Origin: Psychrobacter sanguinis
GTDB taxonomy: Bacteria > Pseudomonadota > Gammaproteobacteria > Pseudomonadales > Moraxellaceae
Assembly (NCBI RefSeq): GCF_020736705.1
Contig: NZ_CP085990.1
Coordinates: 3,251,064 to 3,315,063, forward strand
Reading direction: 5' to 3'
Length of the DNA stretch: 64,000 nucleotides
Shown here piece after piece: positions 55,084 to 64,000 of this stretch (within the stretch, counting starts at the first letter, position 1; the number at the start of each line of letters is the position of its first letter). The notes beneath the pieces were generated by a model that worked only from the letters and a program-made list of their open reading frames with translations, searched no databases and was not told where the DNA came from. The translations under genes and the position numbers were made by a program.

Positions 55084-55136
55084 GATTTTTACTCTAGCTT
55101 ATAATATTAATTTTCAAATAAATTTGTTTAGGGCTT

Positions 55137-56114
55137 TTACTTTAATATTTGGTTGCCTTCTTGATCCACTCGTACTCGCTCCTTGATAACAGCGATGGTA
55201 CGGCGGTTTAGTTGACGACCTTCTGCGGTTTTATTAGTCGCTCTCGGACGCTGCTCACCATAGCCTATAGCTGATAGTCGGTCAGGTGAAATATTAAATT
55301 TACTAATTAGGATCTGTTTAATAGCGTTAGCGCGTCTCTCTGATAGCTTTTGGTTATAATCGTCACTAGCATTGCTATCTGTATGACCTTCAATTATTGC
55401 TGAGGTATTGCTGTATTTCTGCATAAATTCTGCTAGCTCTTGAACTTCATTAAAGTACTCCTGCTTAACGATAGCCTTATCGTTGTCAAACAATACTTCA
55501 AGCTCTATGCTGACTTCTTTTTCAAGTACCGGTGCCGGTACGGGTGATGTTATAACTGATGCACTAGGCTTTATAATTGGACAGTTCGGAACGACTCGTG
55601 TAATCTGGTGCGCCTGATAACGCTTACCTTCTAGATAGTTGAGTGCTTTGTCACTTTCTATTGGCTGTATAGTTGAGTTACCTTTGCTGTCTATGTCTAC
55701 ATAGAAAAAATAGTGGTTGTTTGGGGCTAGATTGAAGTCGATACTATTCGCTAACAGGTCATTTGTTTTTTGTCCAGTCACCTCAGTACTTAAACGGTTA
55801 ACCCCTACACATGAGTAAACCTGAGTAAAGCTACCCGGCTGAAGGCTTACTTGATAGCGGTCATTAATGGCAATATTGGCACTCGTCTGTTCGGGATCAT
55901 TATTTAATGGTCTAATAAAAAAGATACTGACATTATCTTTAGGTATTGGTTTTTTAATTAAATCTTCAGGTTTAGTATCTGATTGTAGATGCCATCTTAC
56001 ATTACCTACTGCTTTAGAGTTACTTTCATTCAAAATATTAACTGCTTGTGACTCTATAGCTAATAAACTTGACGTTAACAAAGCTAGTGTAGTAAATAAT
56101 TTTTTCGTTTTCAT
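55137..56114 (-). CDS. OmpA-family outer-membrane/periplasmic protein upstream of the adhesin
   Basis: 325 aa. Sec signal peptide (residues 1-25, MKTKKLFTTLALLTSSLLA, cleavage near ESQA). Residues ~30-200 are a beta-rich domain I do not recognise. Residues ~205-315 are an OmpA-C-like peptidoglycan-binding domain with the typical EVLFDNDKA start and IIEGHTDSNASDDYNQKLSE, RRANAIKQ, IGYGEQRP motifs, including the Asp and Arg that bind diaminopimelate. No lipobox. It ends 53 bp before the adhesin start on the same strand. OmpA-domain proteins beside Bap-like or LapA-like adhesins are commonly seen and may anchor the adhesin or its secretion apparatus to the cell wall; that role is inferred. Confidence 0.88.
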   Translation of the reverse strand: MKTKKLFTTLALLTSSLLAIESQAVNILNESNSKAVGNVRWHLQSDTKPEDLIKKPIPKDNVSIFFIRPLNNDPEQTSANIAINDRYQVSLQPGSFTQVYSCVGVNRLSTEVTGQKTNDLLANSIDFNLAPNNHYFFYVDIDSKGNSTIQPIESDKALNYLEGKRYQAHQITRVVPNCPIIKPSASVITSPVPAPVLEKEVSIELEVLFDNDKAIVKQEYFNEVQELAEFMQKYSNTSAIIEGHTDSNASDDYNQKLSERRANAIKQILISKFNISPDRLSAIGYGEQRPRATNKTAEGRQLNRRTIAVIKERVRVDQEGNQILK

Positions 56115-56222
56115 ATATTAGAATCCTAATTTTATGTAGAGAGTCAAAGCATAAAGAAGTAAATATTACCTAGCAAAATACGACTTACAATTAACGACAT
56201 TTTATATTTTTATATTTTAAAC

Positions 56223-57406
56223 CTCTGTACACGACAAAAATGCTCAAAGTCTCAAAGGTCGTGGACTAGGAGACAAATAACTTATTAGAACCTCAAACAC
56301 ACGTCGATTGCCAGCAAAGAAATACTCACGCAAACCATCAATCAAAACATCCAAACCAATAGCAAACAGACTTTGCTGGGGTCGACCATGTTTCTTAAGC
56401 TTTCGTCTTTTAGGGTGATGCTGTACAGTTTTAATCCCAATGCGATATGACCAACAAAATGCTAGCGCACAAACCGCCACTAACTTACTTACCCGATCCA
56501 ACTGTGTAAGATGCGTATCTTCAAGATTAAACCCTCGTCCTTTAAAACAAGAAAACAAGGTTTCAATCTCCCAGCGTCTGCTATAAAGAGCCATAGCATC
56601 CGTATGATCTAAATTGTTGCTCGCTATGATGACATAATCGTTGTCAGCATCACGCTTTGCAAATAGACGAACTTTAACGCCATATACGGGAACAGCTCTG
56701 GCTAACATAAACGTTTCATGAGGGGATAGATGACGTAACAATGTCTTTATTTGTACCAATTTACCCTGATGATTGGCTACTAGGGTGTTGTGTTTGATGC
56801 GAATGCAAAACTTTATTTGCTCTTTATTTAGCCATTGAAACCACTCTTTGCCAACAAACTCTCTATCGGCTAATACATACTGTATTTTGTCTGCGCCAAA
56901 GGTGTTGATGAACTTTTGTATGAGCTCACATCTCTCATTACTATTGCTGTTACCTTTTTTATCCAGTAGTGTCCAGTATAAGGGAATAGCGATTCCTTGA
57001 TGAACAACGCTGAGCAAAAAGATGTTAATGTTCTTTTTACCCCATTTCCAGTTGGTCCTGTCTATACTGATGATGACTTCGTCTAAGTCAAAGAGTTGAT
57101 AGATGAATTTGGCTAGCTGGTCTTGGTCTATGTCAACTTGTGCAAAGAAGCGTTGTAGCCGTCTGTAATTACTGTTTGTCCTATCCTTTGACAAATCCTC
57201 TTGCTATTTGTTTGAGGTTGCTACTTTGTACTTGTATTATCGCTAGAGTAATTAAGCCTAAACACGTCAATCTTGCCTTGTTCATAGTTAGGTTTTGCGA
57301 TAATATATTTATGAGCTGATTAAGGTTTGGCATAGTGTGGTTCGTAAGAAAAATTACTATTATGCCTTGTCCTTAGTCAGCTTTTTTGTTTTTGTCGTTT
57401 ACAGAG
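56223..57406 (-). mobile_element. IS4-family element, second type (about 1184 bp)
   Basis: Ends CTCTGTACACGACAAAAA (56223) and TTTTTGTCGTTTACAGAG (57406). No matching 9-bp duplication in the flanks (left ATTTTAAAC, right AATGTTTCC), so it has been rearranged or is old. Nearly identical to the broken copy at 62428-64000. Confidence 0.88.
56244..57333 (-). pseudogene. IS4-family transposase with 5' frameshift
   Basis: The start MPNLNQLINIL is at 57333, but one extra A (GTCAAAGGATAGG versus GTCAAAGGTAGG in the other copy) creates a stop near codon 50. The rest (316 codons, from a TTG at 57194) is open and has the full catalytic core: SIDRTNWKWG, VLADREFVG, YSRRWEIETLFSCFKGRGF. Confidence 0.85.
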
Positions 57407-57651
57407 AATGTTTCCATAGTTAAAATTTAAAAGTAAAAAAGGTTTGAAGAATAAATAAATTACCTTGTTGCGATGATTTTTTATTTATCGCTTATTAATC
57501 TAGAGCTTGCTTATCTAAATAACTTATTTGCTTAAATAAAAATAAGTTAAAGATTTTTTTGCTAGCTGTTTTAGTGATAATTGTTATTAAAGATAATCCC
57601 TTTAAAGCAGCTATGACTTAACTCTTAAATGTTAAGGGTAAATTTGAAAAA

Positions 57652-58815
57652 TTAAGGGGTTAAAATGACTTTACGACATTCTTCTTCACGCTTTTCAAAA
57701 ATTTCATAACCTTTAGCAGCGTCAGACAAATTCATACGGTGAGTAATAATAGCTTCAGGTGATAAATCACCATTTTCAATATACTCTAATAATTGTGGTA
57801 AATACTTGTGTACATGGGTTTGGCCCATTTTGAAAGTAAGCCCCTTATCAAAAGCGTCACCAAATAAGAAACCATGAATAGGTCCTGCATACACACCCGG
57901 AACACTAACGATCCCACCACGACGCACAGCTGCAATACATTGACGTAGTGCTGCACCACTTGACCCTTCAATTTTCAAATTGGTCATTATTGTTTCTAGT
58001 ATACTGCCTTTGGCTTCAAAGCCAATCGCATCAATAACGCCGTCAACGCCACGATGTCCTTTGGTCTGTTCAATAATAAATTCAGCAGCATCCACCTTAT
58101 CGAAATTAACCGGAATAGCACCGTAGGTATCTTTGGCATACTGCAAACGGTAGTCATTATGATCTACCACGAAAATCTGCTCAGCACCTAACATTTTGGC
58201 ACAAGCTGCTGATAATAACCCCACAGGACCCGCACCATAAATAGCTACGGTTGAACCTTTAGTAATATTGGCATTAGTCACGGCCTGCCAAGCAGTCGGT
58301 AAAATATCGGATAAAAATAAAACCTTCTCATCTGACAGTGAGCCAGGTACCTTGAACGGACCAAAATTACCTTTAGGAACCCGTACAAATTCTGCTTGCC
58401 CACCAGGAATACCACCATACAAATGGCTAAAACCAAATAAAGCAGCCGGTGGCGGAATTATTTTTTTATTAATAGCAGCGCCTGGGCCTGTATTTGTAGT
58501 CTCACAAGCGGACATTAGGTCATGTTGACAGAAAAAGCAGTTACCACATGCAATAACAAAAGGAATAACGACTCTATCGCCTTTCTTAACAGCTGTGACT
58601 TCAGAGCCTACTTCTTCAACCACACCCATAAACTCATGACCGAAGATATCGCCTTCCTCGGTTGCAGGCATTTTGCCACGATACAAGTGTAAATCTGAGC
58701 CACAAATTGCAGTCGCAGTCACACGTAAAATAACATCATCTTTTTCTTGCAGTTCAGGCTCTGGGACATTGTCCACTCGTACATCTTTAGCACCGTGGTA
58801 AGTTAAAGCACGCAT
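57652..58815 (-). CDS. Zinc-dependent alcohol dehydrogenase, formaldehyde-dehydrogenase-like
   Basis: 387 aa medium-chain dehydrogenase. Catalytic zinc ligands Cys38 (AICGSDLH), His60 and Glu61 (FGHEFMG). Structural zinc cysteines C90, C93, C96 and C104 ([17 protein letters not shown]). Rossmann motif [13 protein letters not shown] around residue 190. The insert between residues 104 and 150 and the overall length match the glutathione-independent formaldehyde dehydrogenase-like branch. It oxidises small alcohols or aldehydes with NAD(P); the substrate is not readable from sequence. Single gene, no operon partner, divergent from the small gene at 59049. ATG at 58815 with GGAGA about 7 nt upstream. 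An ordinary host gene among IS elements. Confidence 0.9.
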   Translation of the reverse strand: MRALTYHGAKDVRVDNVPEPELQEKDDVILRVTATAICGSDLHLYRGKMPATEEGDIFGHEFMGVVEEVGSEVTAVKKGDRVVIPFVIACGNCFFCQHDLMSACETTNTGPGAAINKKIIPPPAALFGFSHLYGGIPGGQAEFVRVPKGNFGPFKVPGSLSDEKVLFLSDILPTAWQAVTNANITKGSTVAIYGAGPVGLLSAACAKMLGAEQIFVVDHNDYRLQYAKDTYGAIPVNFDKVDAAEFIIEQTKGHRGVDGVIDAIGFEAKGSILETIMTNLKIEGSSGAALRQCIAAVRRGGIVSVPGVYAGPIHGFLFGDAFDKGLTFKMGQTHVHKYLPQLLEYIENGDLSPEAIITHRMNLSDAAKGYEIFEKREEECRKVILTP

Positions 58816-59048
58816 AATTTCTCCAATTAAGTAAAGATTGCAAAATCTAGATAAATAATAATCTGTGATAATACAAGATGAAAATTATTAGAATCAGTGG
58901 TTTATGTTATCTAATGTTAAGTATTACTCAATTATATTAGCACCTTGAAAATCGAGATTTATAATTAACGTGTGTTAAAAAGGTTGCGTATTGTAAGTAA
59001 AAAATGTAATCGTGTAAACGCAGATGAGAGATAAAATTATGTTGGAAT

Positions 59049-59369
59049 ATGGAGAATTTAATATTTATATATATCGACATTAAACCGGAGCAGAGTATCC
59101 CTAAAACGATACAAGTTCCTGGTTTCAAGGCAACTTATACTTTTGTCAACGATAAAACAATCCCTAAATATGCTATTGCCAATAAAACCCAAAAGGCAGT
59201 TCTGAATGAGCTCGAGCATATTTTTATCGTTCCGAATGAGCTGAGACAAAATAGAGTAGTGTCCTATGCGGAGAAGTATCCAGACAATCAACGGATTCAA
59301 CATATTGAAGTGGTAAAACGTTTTGGAACCTTGGTCAGAATGAATAAACTGCCTGTCACGATTCCCTAG
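59049..59369 (+). CDS. Small hypothetical protein (106 aa)
   Basis: Not recognised. It has a mixed alpha/beta appearance (NLIFIYIDIKPEQSIPKT, NELEHIFIVPNELRQ, VVKRFGTLVRMNKLP), no signal peptide and no membrane span. Supported as real by a Rho-independent terminator that would follow directly if the IS982 were removed (TAG then GCACAAAAAAAGGCCC). The ribosome site is weak and the start is uncertain. It is divergent from the alcohol dehydrogenase gene across a 233-bp intergenic region. The stop codon is part of the IS982 target duplication, so the coding sequence is unharmed. Confidence 0.55.
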   Translation: MENLIFIYIDIKPEQSIPKTIQVPGFKATYTFVNDKTIPKYAIANKTQKAVLNELEHIFIVPNELRQNRVVSYAEKYPDNQRIQHIEVVKRFGTLVRMNKLPVTIP

Positions 59370-59374
59370 AGTTA

Positions 59375-60402
59375 ACCTGAGTTCGGGATAAGAGCTTGCC
59401 TAAATCATTGAAACAGCTTATTTTTTTGCAGCTTGTCCATAAGCCGACACGTTTTTGAGTGTCGGCTTAAAGGGAAACCAACAGTAAGCAATGAGTCCTG
59501 CTAAAAGATTAGCAGCGAAACCTGTGAAGCTTCGATGCCTTGAGTGTTCAATCTGACAAAAGTTTTTAAGCTCATCAAAAACAGTTTCAATTAACGAGCG
59601 TCCGTTAAGTAACGCCTCATCAATAGGTTTAAGAATCTGCTGTTTCATATTCCTTCGAAGCTTGGTTATAAATCGATATTGAAGTCATTAAACAGTTTAT
59701 CTTTTAAATCTTGACTGACATACCCTCGATCACCAAACAGTTTACCGAATATATCATTTGCTAGGCCCTGTCTTAGCGGCTCTCTATCATCTATATTTCC
59801 CGGAGTGACTCTAATCGATAATAACTCACCGTGATGATTGATAATGGCGTGCAGTTTAAATCCGTAAAACCAACCCATACTTGTCTTACCTCTTTGAGCA
59901 ATCCCCTCAAAGACCTTATGACGCTTAATCCGCCGGTTATGGCATACAGATAGTTTGGTGGCATCCACAAAGCTAATACCTGTGCAACTTCCCATCAAGC
60001 TTTTAAGATAAGCACACAAAGGCACAAGAGCACGGGGTACTAATTCAATAAAACGTGAGTAGCTTGGTAGGTCCGGAAAATCTTTTTTCATCATGCCTAG
60101 CATATGATGATAGTAAAACCCTTTAAATTGACGATAACGTAATTGATGAAACAGTACCAATATAGTCATTATCTCTGGTACACTTATCTTGCATGCTCTT
60201 AATCGCTTTGTCCCATTTTCGATCAGCTGACGTTCAAATTCTGGTTTGAATGCTTGGTAAAAGTCGTCAATGTGGCAGTATAATTCGGTTAGGTTGTCCA
60301 TGTAAGAAGTCCTTTTTGTTGAGTTTTTATTAGTACATTGACTTTAACAATTTTGGACTTCTTTTTTTTGCCTTTTTTGACCTGCTTATCCCGAACTCAG
60401 GT
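59375..60402 (-). mobile_element. IS982-family element (1028 bp)
   Basis: Perfect ends ACCTGAGTTCGGGATAAG and CTTATCCCGAACTCAGGT, flanked by an 8-bp duplication TAGAGTTA (59367-59374 and 60403-60410). Confidence 0.93.
59418..60301 (-). pseudogene. IS982-family transposase with one frameshift
   Basis: First frame 60301-59666 (211 aa): FVDATKLSVCHNRRIKRHKVF, GWFYGFKLHAIINHHGE and FGDRGYVSQDLKDKLF. Second frame to 59418: LNGRSLIETVFDELKNFCQIEHSRHRS, the C-terminal catalytic Glu region. Between them GATTTATAACC appears to lack one A relative to the expected DLITKLRRN reading. Probably inactive unless this is a sequencing error. Confidence 0.85.
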
Positions 60403-60414
60403 TAGAGTTAGCAC

Positions 60415-60453
60415 AAAAAAAGGCCCTAATCTTTATGATTGGAGCCTTTTTTT
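60415..60453 (+). terminator. Rho-independent terminator of the 106-aa gene, displaced by IS982
   Basis: AAAAAAAGGC (60415-60424) and GCCTTTTTTT (60444-60453) with inner pairing CTAATC/GATTGG around TTTAT. Before the IS982 insertion it started about 10 nt after the stop at 59369. Confidence 0.75.
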
Positions 60454-60536
60454 GAGCTTAATATTTAATTGCGAATATTTCTCATTACTATTATAATCCT
60501 CATTCGAAATTTAAAGTGAATACAATAGGGTCGTTC

Positions 60537-61064
60537 CAGGGCAATCGCACTACAAAAAGTCAAAGAAGGAGTAAAATATAGCAACCGATCCATAAGAGGG
60601 AGCTATTATGCTCAATGGTCCAAGAGAGTTTTTTGCCAAACTCAATGACCCAAGACGCCAAAACAAAAACCTCTATCATCCACTAGAGAATGTCATATTT
60701 ATTGCGCTAACCGCTTTTATCTGCGGCTATAACGACTGGGTGAGTGTCGAAGACTTTGCCAAAGAGAACAGGTCATGGTTTGAGAAGGTTCTGAATATGC
60801 CTTATGGTATACCCTCGCATGACACCTTTGGAAATGTCATGAAAATGATAGACAAAGATCACTTTGCCCTATGCTTTGCTCATTGGATGACCGAAAGTGT
60901 TAAAGACCATACACACATAGCCATTGATGGTAAATTTCTCCAAGGTGGCTTTAAAGATACAGACTCTATTCATTTATTCACTGCCTTTGCCAGTGAAACT
61001 AAATTGGTATTAGCACAAACGCAAGTAAATAGTAAAGACAACGAGATAACGACACTGCCTAGAC
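60537..61064 (+). mobile_element. ISAs1-family element, left part only
   Basis: Begins with a CAGGGCAATCGCAC end near 60537, carries the first 150 codons of an ISAs1-type transposase and is cut at 61065 by the IS3-family element C. The right part is not on the other side of that element, so it has been deleted. Confidence 0.8.
60608..61064 (+). pseudogene. ISAs1-family transposase, truncated
   Basis: N-terminal ~152 residues: FFAKLNDPRRQNKNLYHPLE, FICGYNDWVSVEDFAKEN, GIPSHDTFGNVMKMID and the first catalytic Asp in HIAIDGKFLQGG. The family length is about 370 aa. The last residues of the open frame (NRPDYIGEWIA) come from the IS3 end. Confidence 0.85.
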
Positions 61065-61103
61065 TGAACCGCCCCGACTATATCGGAGAGTGGATTGCTT
61101 GAG

Positions 61104-61868
61104 TCAGGCAGCTTTGTCTGACTCATTAAGGCTATCATAGTATCGTCTCTCAAACTCAAAAGGCGACACATAACCAATCGTACTATGAATGCGAGTTTTG
61201 TTAAACCAATCGACCCATTCAAGGGTTGCTAATTCAACATCATACGCATCCCGCCACTGCGGTTTTAAATATTCAATCACCTCTGTTTTATAAAGCCCGT
61301 TAACCGTTTCAGCTAACGCATTATCGTATGAATCACCGGTTGTACCAACAGATGCAATAACGCCAGAATCAGCCATCTTATCCGTATAGCGAATGGATAA
61401 GTACTGAACGCCGCGATCACTATGATGAATGACATCTTTAGGATGGTTTCTGTCTGCAATGGCTTGATTTAACGCTGCCATCACCATATCCGTGTTCATT
61501 CGATCTGATACTTTCCAACCAACGATAGCGCGAGCAAACACATCAATGATAAAGGCAGTATAGACCCAACCACTCAATGTTTTAACGTAAGTAAAGTCAG
61601 CAACCCATAGCTGGTTAGGGCGATGGGCATTAAAGTTACGATTAACTAAATCATCAGCACGCTTTTGATCATCACGAGACTTAGTGGTTATCTTACCTTT
61701 ACCTCGCCAAATACCCTGCATACCATGCTGACGCATTAACCGCTCTACAGTGCAACGTGCAGGATGTACACCTTTAGATTTCAACTGTTTCCAGACTTTA
61801 CGAGCACCGTATCGGCATTTGCTGTCCTGCCAGATACATTTAATCTCATTAAGATAGAAGTTCGTCAT
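61104..61868 (-). CDS. IS3 element C OrfB transposase
   Basis: 254 aa from the first Met; rve-type DDE core: Asp in WVADFTYVKT, Asp in IHHSDRGVQYLS, Glu in NALAETVNGLYKTE. Ends with WFNKTRIHSTIGYVSPFEFE. Intact. Confidence 0.9.
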   Translation of the reverse strand: MTNFYLNEIKCIWQDSKCRYGARKVWKQLKSKGVHPARCTVERLMRQHGMQGIWRGKGKITTKSRDDQKRADDLVNRNFNAHRPNQLWVADFTYVKTLSGWVYTAFIIDVFARAIVGWKVSDRMNTDMVMAALNQAIADRNHPKDVIHHSDRGVQYLSIRYTDKMADSGVIASVGTTGDSYDNALAETVNGLYKTEVIEYLKPQWRDAYDVELATLEWVDWFNKTRIHSTIGYVSPFEFERRYYDSLNESDKAA

Positions 61869-62006
61869 GCTGGCTACGCTGTGAACGTTTTTCAGGCGTC
61901 TCTCCTAGCTCTTTAGCACGATAGTATGTGGATGGAGCAATCAGTAATACTCTACAGATTGGCTCGACTCCATATTGTTGTTTGTGATCGTCAATAAAAT
62001 CAACCA

Positions 62007-62324
62007 TTACTTGGGTTTGCGGTCGAACTCTGCCTGGGCTTCAAGACCTGCCGCTTTCTTTATAATCTCATTGGCTTGCTTTAACTCTCTGTTCTCACGT
62101 TCAAGCTCTTTGATACGCTCGGCTTGGCTTTGAGCTTGAATATTCGTAGGAATGGTTTTATCAATGTGCTTTTTATGCCATGATCGTTGGGTCTCAGGCG
62201 TGCAACCTATCTTTGGCGCTATGGCTTTGATGGCTGACCAGGTAGATGGGTAATCGTCTTTAGCTTCAATTAGCATACGGACGGCTCGCTCTTTCATTTC
62301 AGGGGCATAGTTTCGTGTTTTCAT
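62007..62324 (-). CDS. IS3 element C OrfA
   Basis: HTH protein starting MKTRNYAPEMKERAVRML, with IGCTPETQRSWHKKH and a C-terminal heptad stretch (ERIKELERENRELKQANEII). The frame is open up to 62375, but upstream residues come from the terminal repeat. A -1 shift near the AAAGAAAG stretch would enter OrfB. Confidence 0.87.
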   Translation of the reverse strand: MKTRNYAPEMKERAVRMLIEAKDDYPSTWSAIKAIAPKIGCTPETQRSWHKKHIDKTIPTNIQAQSQAERIKELERENRELKQANEIIKKAAGLEAQAEFDRKPK

Positions 62325-62807
62325 TGTCGTATTCTCTTGGAGCATTGAGTCTCCGACAATCCCGGGGCGGTTCAATATTGATAAGCACCGATAATAATGC
62401 TTTATTTTTTTTAATTATGTTTAAAATCTCTGTACACGACAAAAAACAAAAAAGCTGACTAAGGACAAGGCATAATAGTAATTTTTCTTACGAACCACAC
62501 TATGCCAAACCTTAATCAGCTCATAAATATATTATCGCAAAACCTAACCATGAACAAGACAAGATTGACGTGTTTAGCCTTAATTACTCTAGCGATAATA
62601 CAAGTACAAAGTAGCAACCTCAAACAAATAGCAAGAGGATTTGTCAAAGGTAGGACAAACAGTAATTACAGACGGCTACAACGCTTCTTTGCACAAGTTG
62701 ACATAGACCAGGACCAGCTAGCCAAATTCATCTATCAACTCTTTGACTTAGACGAAGTCATCATCAGCATAGACAGAACCAACTGGAAATGGGGTAAAAG
62801 AACATTA

Positions 62808-63690
62808 TAGTCATAGCCCCATAAATAAGATACACTGATAAGATGGCATATTCAAAAGACTACAGACAAATGATATTAGATAAGCTTGACGAAGGTTACA
62901 GTTATCGAGAGCTTGCCGAAGAATATCAAATCAGTACAACGACAATTCAGCGTTGGAAAAAGAACATTGAGCGTAAAGTTTACGTCTATACTGTTTACAA
63001 GGTGGATAGCGATAGTCTTAAAGCAGATGTTGAGCTTTATCCAGATGCTTATCAAATAGAACGAGCAAGACGTCTTAACTGTAGCCAAAGAAGCATCAGT
63101 CGTGCACTGAAGCGACTTGGTATTACTCAAAAAAAGACACTGCATCATCCTAAATCAGATGAAGAAAAACGTCAGTTATTCGCTGAGCAGTTAGCCTGGT
63201 ATGAAAAAGATAACCGTCCTGTCGTTTACTTAGATGAAAGTGGCTTCAAGGCACATGATTACAGACCTTACGGCTATGCCAAAAAAGGTGAGAAGTGCTT
63301 TGGCGAGCATAACTGGCAACTAAAAAACCAAACCAATGCTATAGGTGCTATTTACAATAATCAGTTATTCGCAGTAGGTCTTTACGACTGTAGTGTTAAT
63401 AGTGATGTATTCCATAGCTGGGCTCAGCAACTGTTATTACCACAACTTCCCCTTAATAGTGTGATCGTTATGGATAATGCAACTTTCCATAAGGGCCTTG
63501 ATATTCAAAAAACCATTGAAGATTCAGGACACACTATTCTATGGTTACCGCCTTATAGTCCTGACTTAAACCCTATTGAGCAAACTTGGGCTTGGGTTAA
63601 GAAAAAGCGTCAAGATTGGGGAATAGATTGTATCGATACGTTATTCTTCTATTTCTTTGGCTGTGTGACTGTTTTTAAGGGCTATGACTA
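62808..63690 (+). mobile_element. IS630-family element, second type (883 bp)
   Basis: Ends TAGTCATAGCCCC... and ...AGGGCTATGACTA are inverted repeats, flanked by duplicated TA (62806-62807 and 63691-63692). Different from the IS630 in the IS66. Confidence 0.92.
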
Positions 63691-63847
63691 TAACATCTTT
63701 TGCTCAGCGTTGTTCATCAAGGAATTGCTACTCCCTTATACTGGACACTACTTGATAAAAAAGGTAACAGCAATAGTAATGAGAGATGTGAGCTCATACA
63801 AAAGTTCATCAACACCTTTGGCGCAGACAAAATACAGTATGTATTAG
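62843..63847 (+). CDS. IS630-family transposase, probable frameshift near the 3' end
   Basis: N-terminal HTH (YSYRELAEEYQISTTTIQRW) and a DDE core: VVYLDESGFKAHDYRP, SVIVMDNATFHKG, WLPPYSPDLNPIEQTWAWVKK. The open frame runs 157 nt past the IS end into IS4 sequence. In another frame, near the right end, TGG CTG TGT GAC TGT TTT TAA would give a normal stop at 63678, so one base has probably been gained or lost around 63650-63660. Confidence 0.8.
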   Translation: MAYSKDYRQMILDKLDEGYSYRELAEEYQISTTTIQRWKKNIERKVYVYTVYKVDSDSLKADVELYPDAYQIERARRLNCSQRSISRALKRLGITQKKTLHHPKSDEEKRQLFAEQLAWYEKDNRPVVYLDESGFKAHDYRPYGYAKKGEKCFGEHNWQLKNQTNAIGAIYNNQLFAVGLYDCSVNSDVFHSWAQQLLLPQLPLNSVIVMDNATFHKGLDIQKTIEDSGHTILWLPPYSPDLNPIEQTWAWVKKKRQDWGIDCIDTLFFYFFGCVTVFKGYDYNIFCSALFIKELLLPYTGHYLIKKVTAIVMRDVSSYKSSSTPLAQTKYSMY

Positions 63848-64000
63848 CCGATAGAGAGTTTGTTGGCAAAGAGTGGTTCAATGGCTAAATAAAGAGCAAA
63901 TAAAGTTTTGCATTCGCATCAAACACAACACCCTAGTAGCCAATCATCAGGGTAAATTGGTACAAATAAAGACATTGTTACGTCATCTATTCCCCTCATG

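Larger units (their letters stand above)
61065..62374 (-). mobile_element. IS3-family element C (1310 bp)
   Basis: Ends TGAACCGCCCCGACTATAT... (61065) and ...ATCCCGGGGCGGTTCA (62374) are inverted repeats. No target duplication (GAC versus ATA), consistent with a flanking deletion. Two overlapping transposase frames. Confidence 0.9.
62428..64000 (+). mobile_element. IS4-family element (second type), split by IS630 and cut by the window edge
   Basis: Starts CTCTGTACACGACAAAAAAC at 62428 and continues to 62807, then from 63691 to the right edge. Same IS as 56223-57406. The IS630 sits at a TA in the transposase gene. Confidence 0.88.
62502..64000 (+). pseudogene. IS4-family transposase, interrupted and frameshifted
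   Basis: The 5' part (62502-62805) is intact to SIDRTNWKWGK. After the IS630 the reading continues, but one T is missing in ACATCTTTTGC (ACATCTTTTTGC in the other copy) and another in TGGTTCAATGG (TGGTTTCAATGG), so it cannot be functional even without the IS630. Confidence 0.88.

Overview
The window looks like an accessory region of a gammaproteobacterial genome. The AT-rich composition, the Bap-like giant adhesin paired with an OmpA-family lipidless partner, and the mix of IS families suggest Moraxellaceae, most likely Psychrobacter. This is an inference from gene content; no rRNA or core phylogenetic marker is present to prove it. No tRNA, rRNA or CRISPR array was seen.

Layout. (1) 1-2156, minus strand: the first three genes of a type 1 BREX phage-defence operon (brxA, brxB, 5' part of brxC), running off the left edge. 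(2) 2265-4238, minus strand: umuD and umuC, an error-prone DNA polymerase V pair, directly upstream of brxA. (3) 4444-5464: a gene remnant cut by a truncated IS66 element. (4) 5666-13425, minus strand: a recombination module with a 3' integrase remnant and a three-gene overlapping operon (173 aa, 807 aa, 1087 aa). The two large proteins both carry tyrosine-recombinase catalytic motifs; the 807-aa gene is split by an IS3-family element. (5) 13426-17442: intergenic DNA with two strong palindromes, two IS3-family elements and a Sel1-repeat remnant. (6) 17443-25009, plus strand: an operon of a 5'-truncated Hsp70-like/TPR protein, a compact UvrD-like SF1 helicase (402 aa) and an unknown 680-aa protein with a long disordered acidic linker. 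This operon is broken by IS4, IS1 and IS3 insertions, and removing each of those three restores the reading frame exactly. (7) 25020-28898: an IS66 element whose tnpC is split by an IS630 element and whose terminal 116 bp is tandemly duplicated. (8) 29079-55083, minus strand: a roughly 26-kb gene for a giant type-I-secreted RTX adhesin with about 44 Calx-beta-like modules in 1.2-kb super-repeats, in an operon behind an OmpA-domain protein (55137-56114). A cluster of indels at 53105-53715 breaks the frame and looks like a sequencing or assembly error. (9) 56223-64000: an IS graveyard (IS4, IS982, ISAs1, IS3, IS630) with two host genes, a zinc-dependent alcohol dehydrogenase and a small hypothetical gene.

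How it fits together. The left half reads as a defence and mobility island: BREX, SOS polymerase, a multi-recombinase integration module and an unnamed chaperone/helicase operon that may be a degraded conflict system. The right half is a surface-adhesion locus. At least twelve IS copies from seven families (IS1, IS3, IS4, IS66, IS630, IS982, ISAs1) have fragmented the accessory genes. The BREX genes, umuDC, the 1087-aa recombinase, the adh gene and probably the adhesin remain intact.
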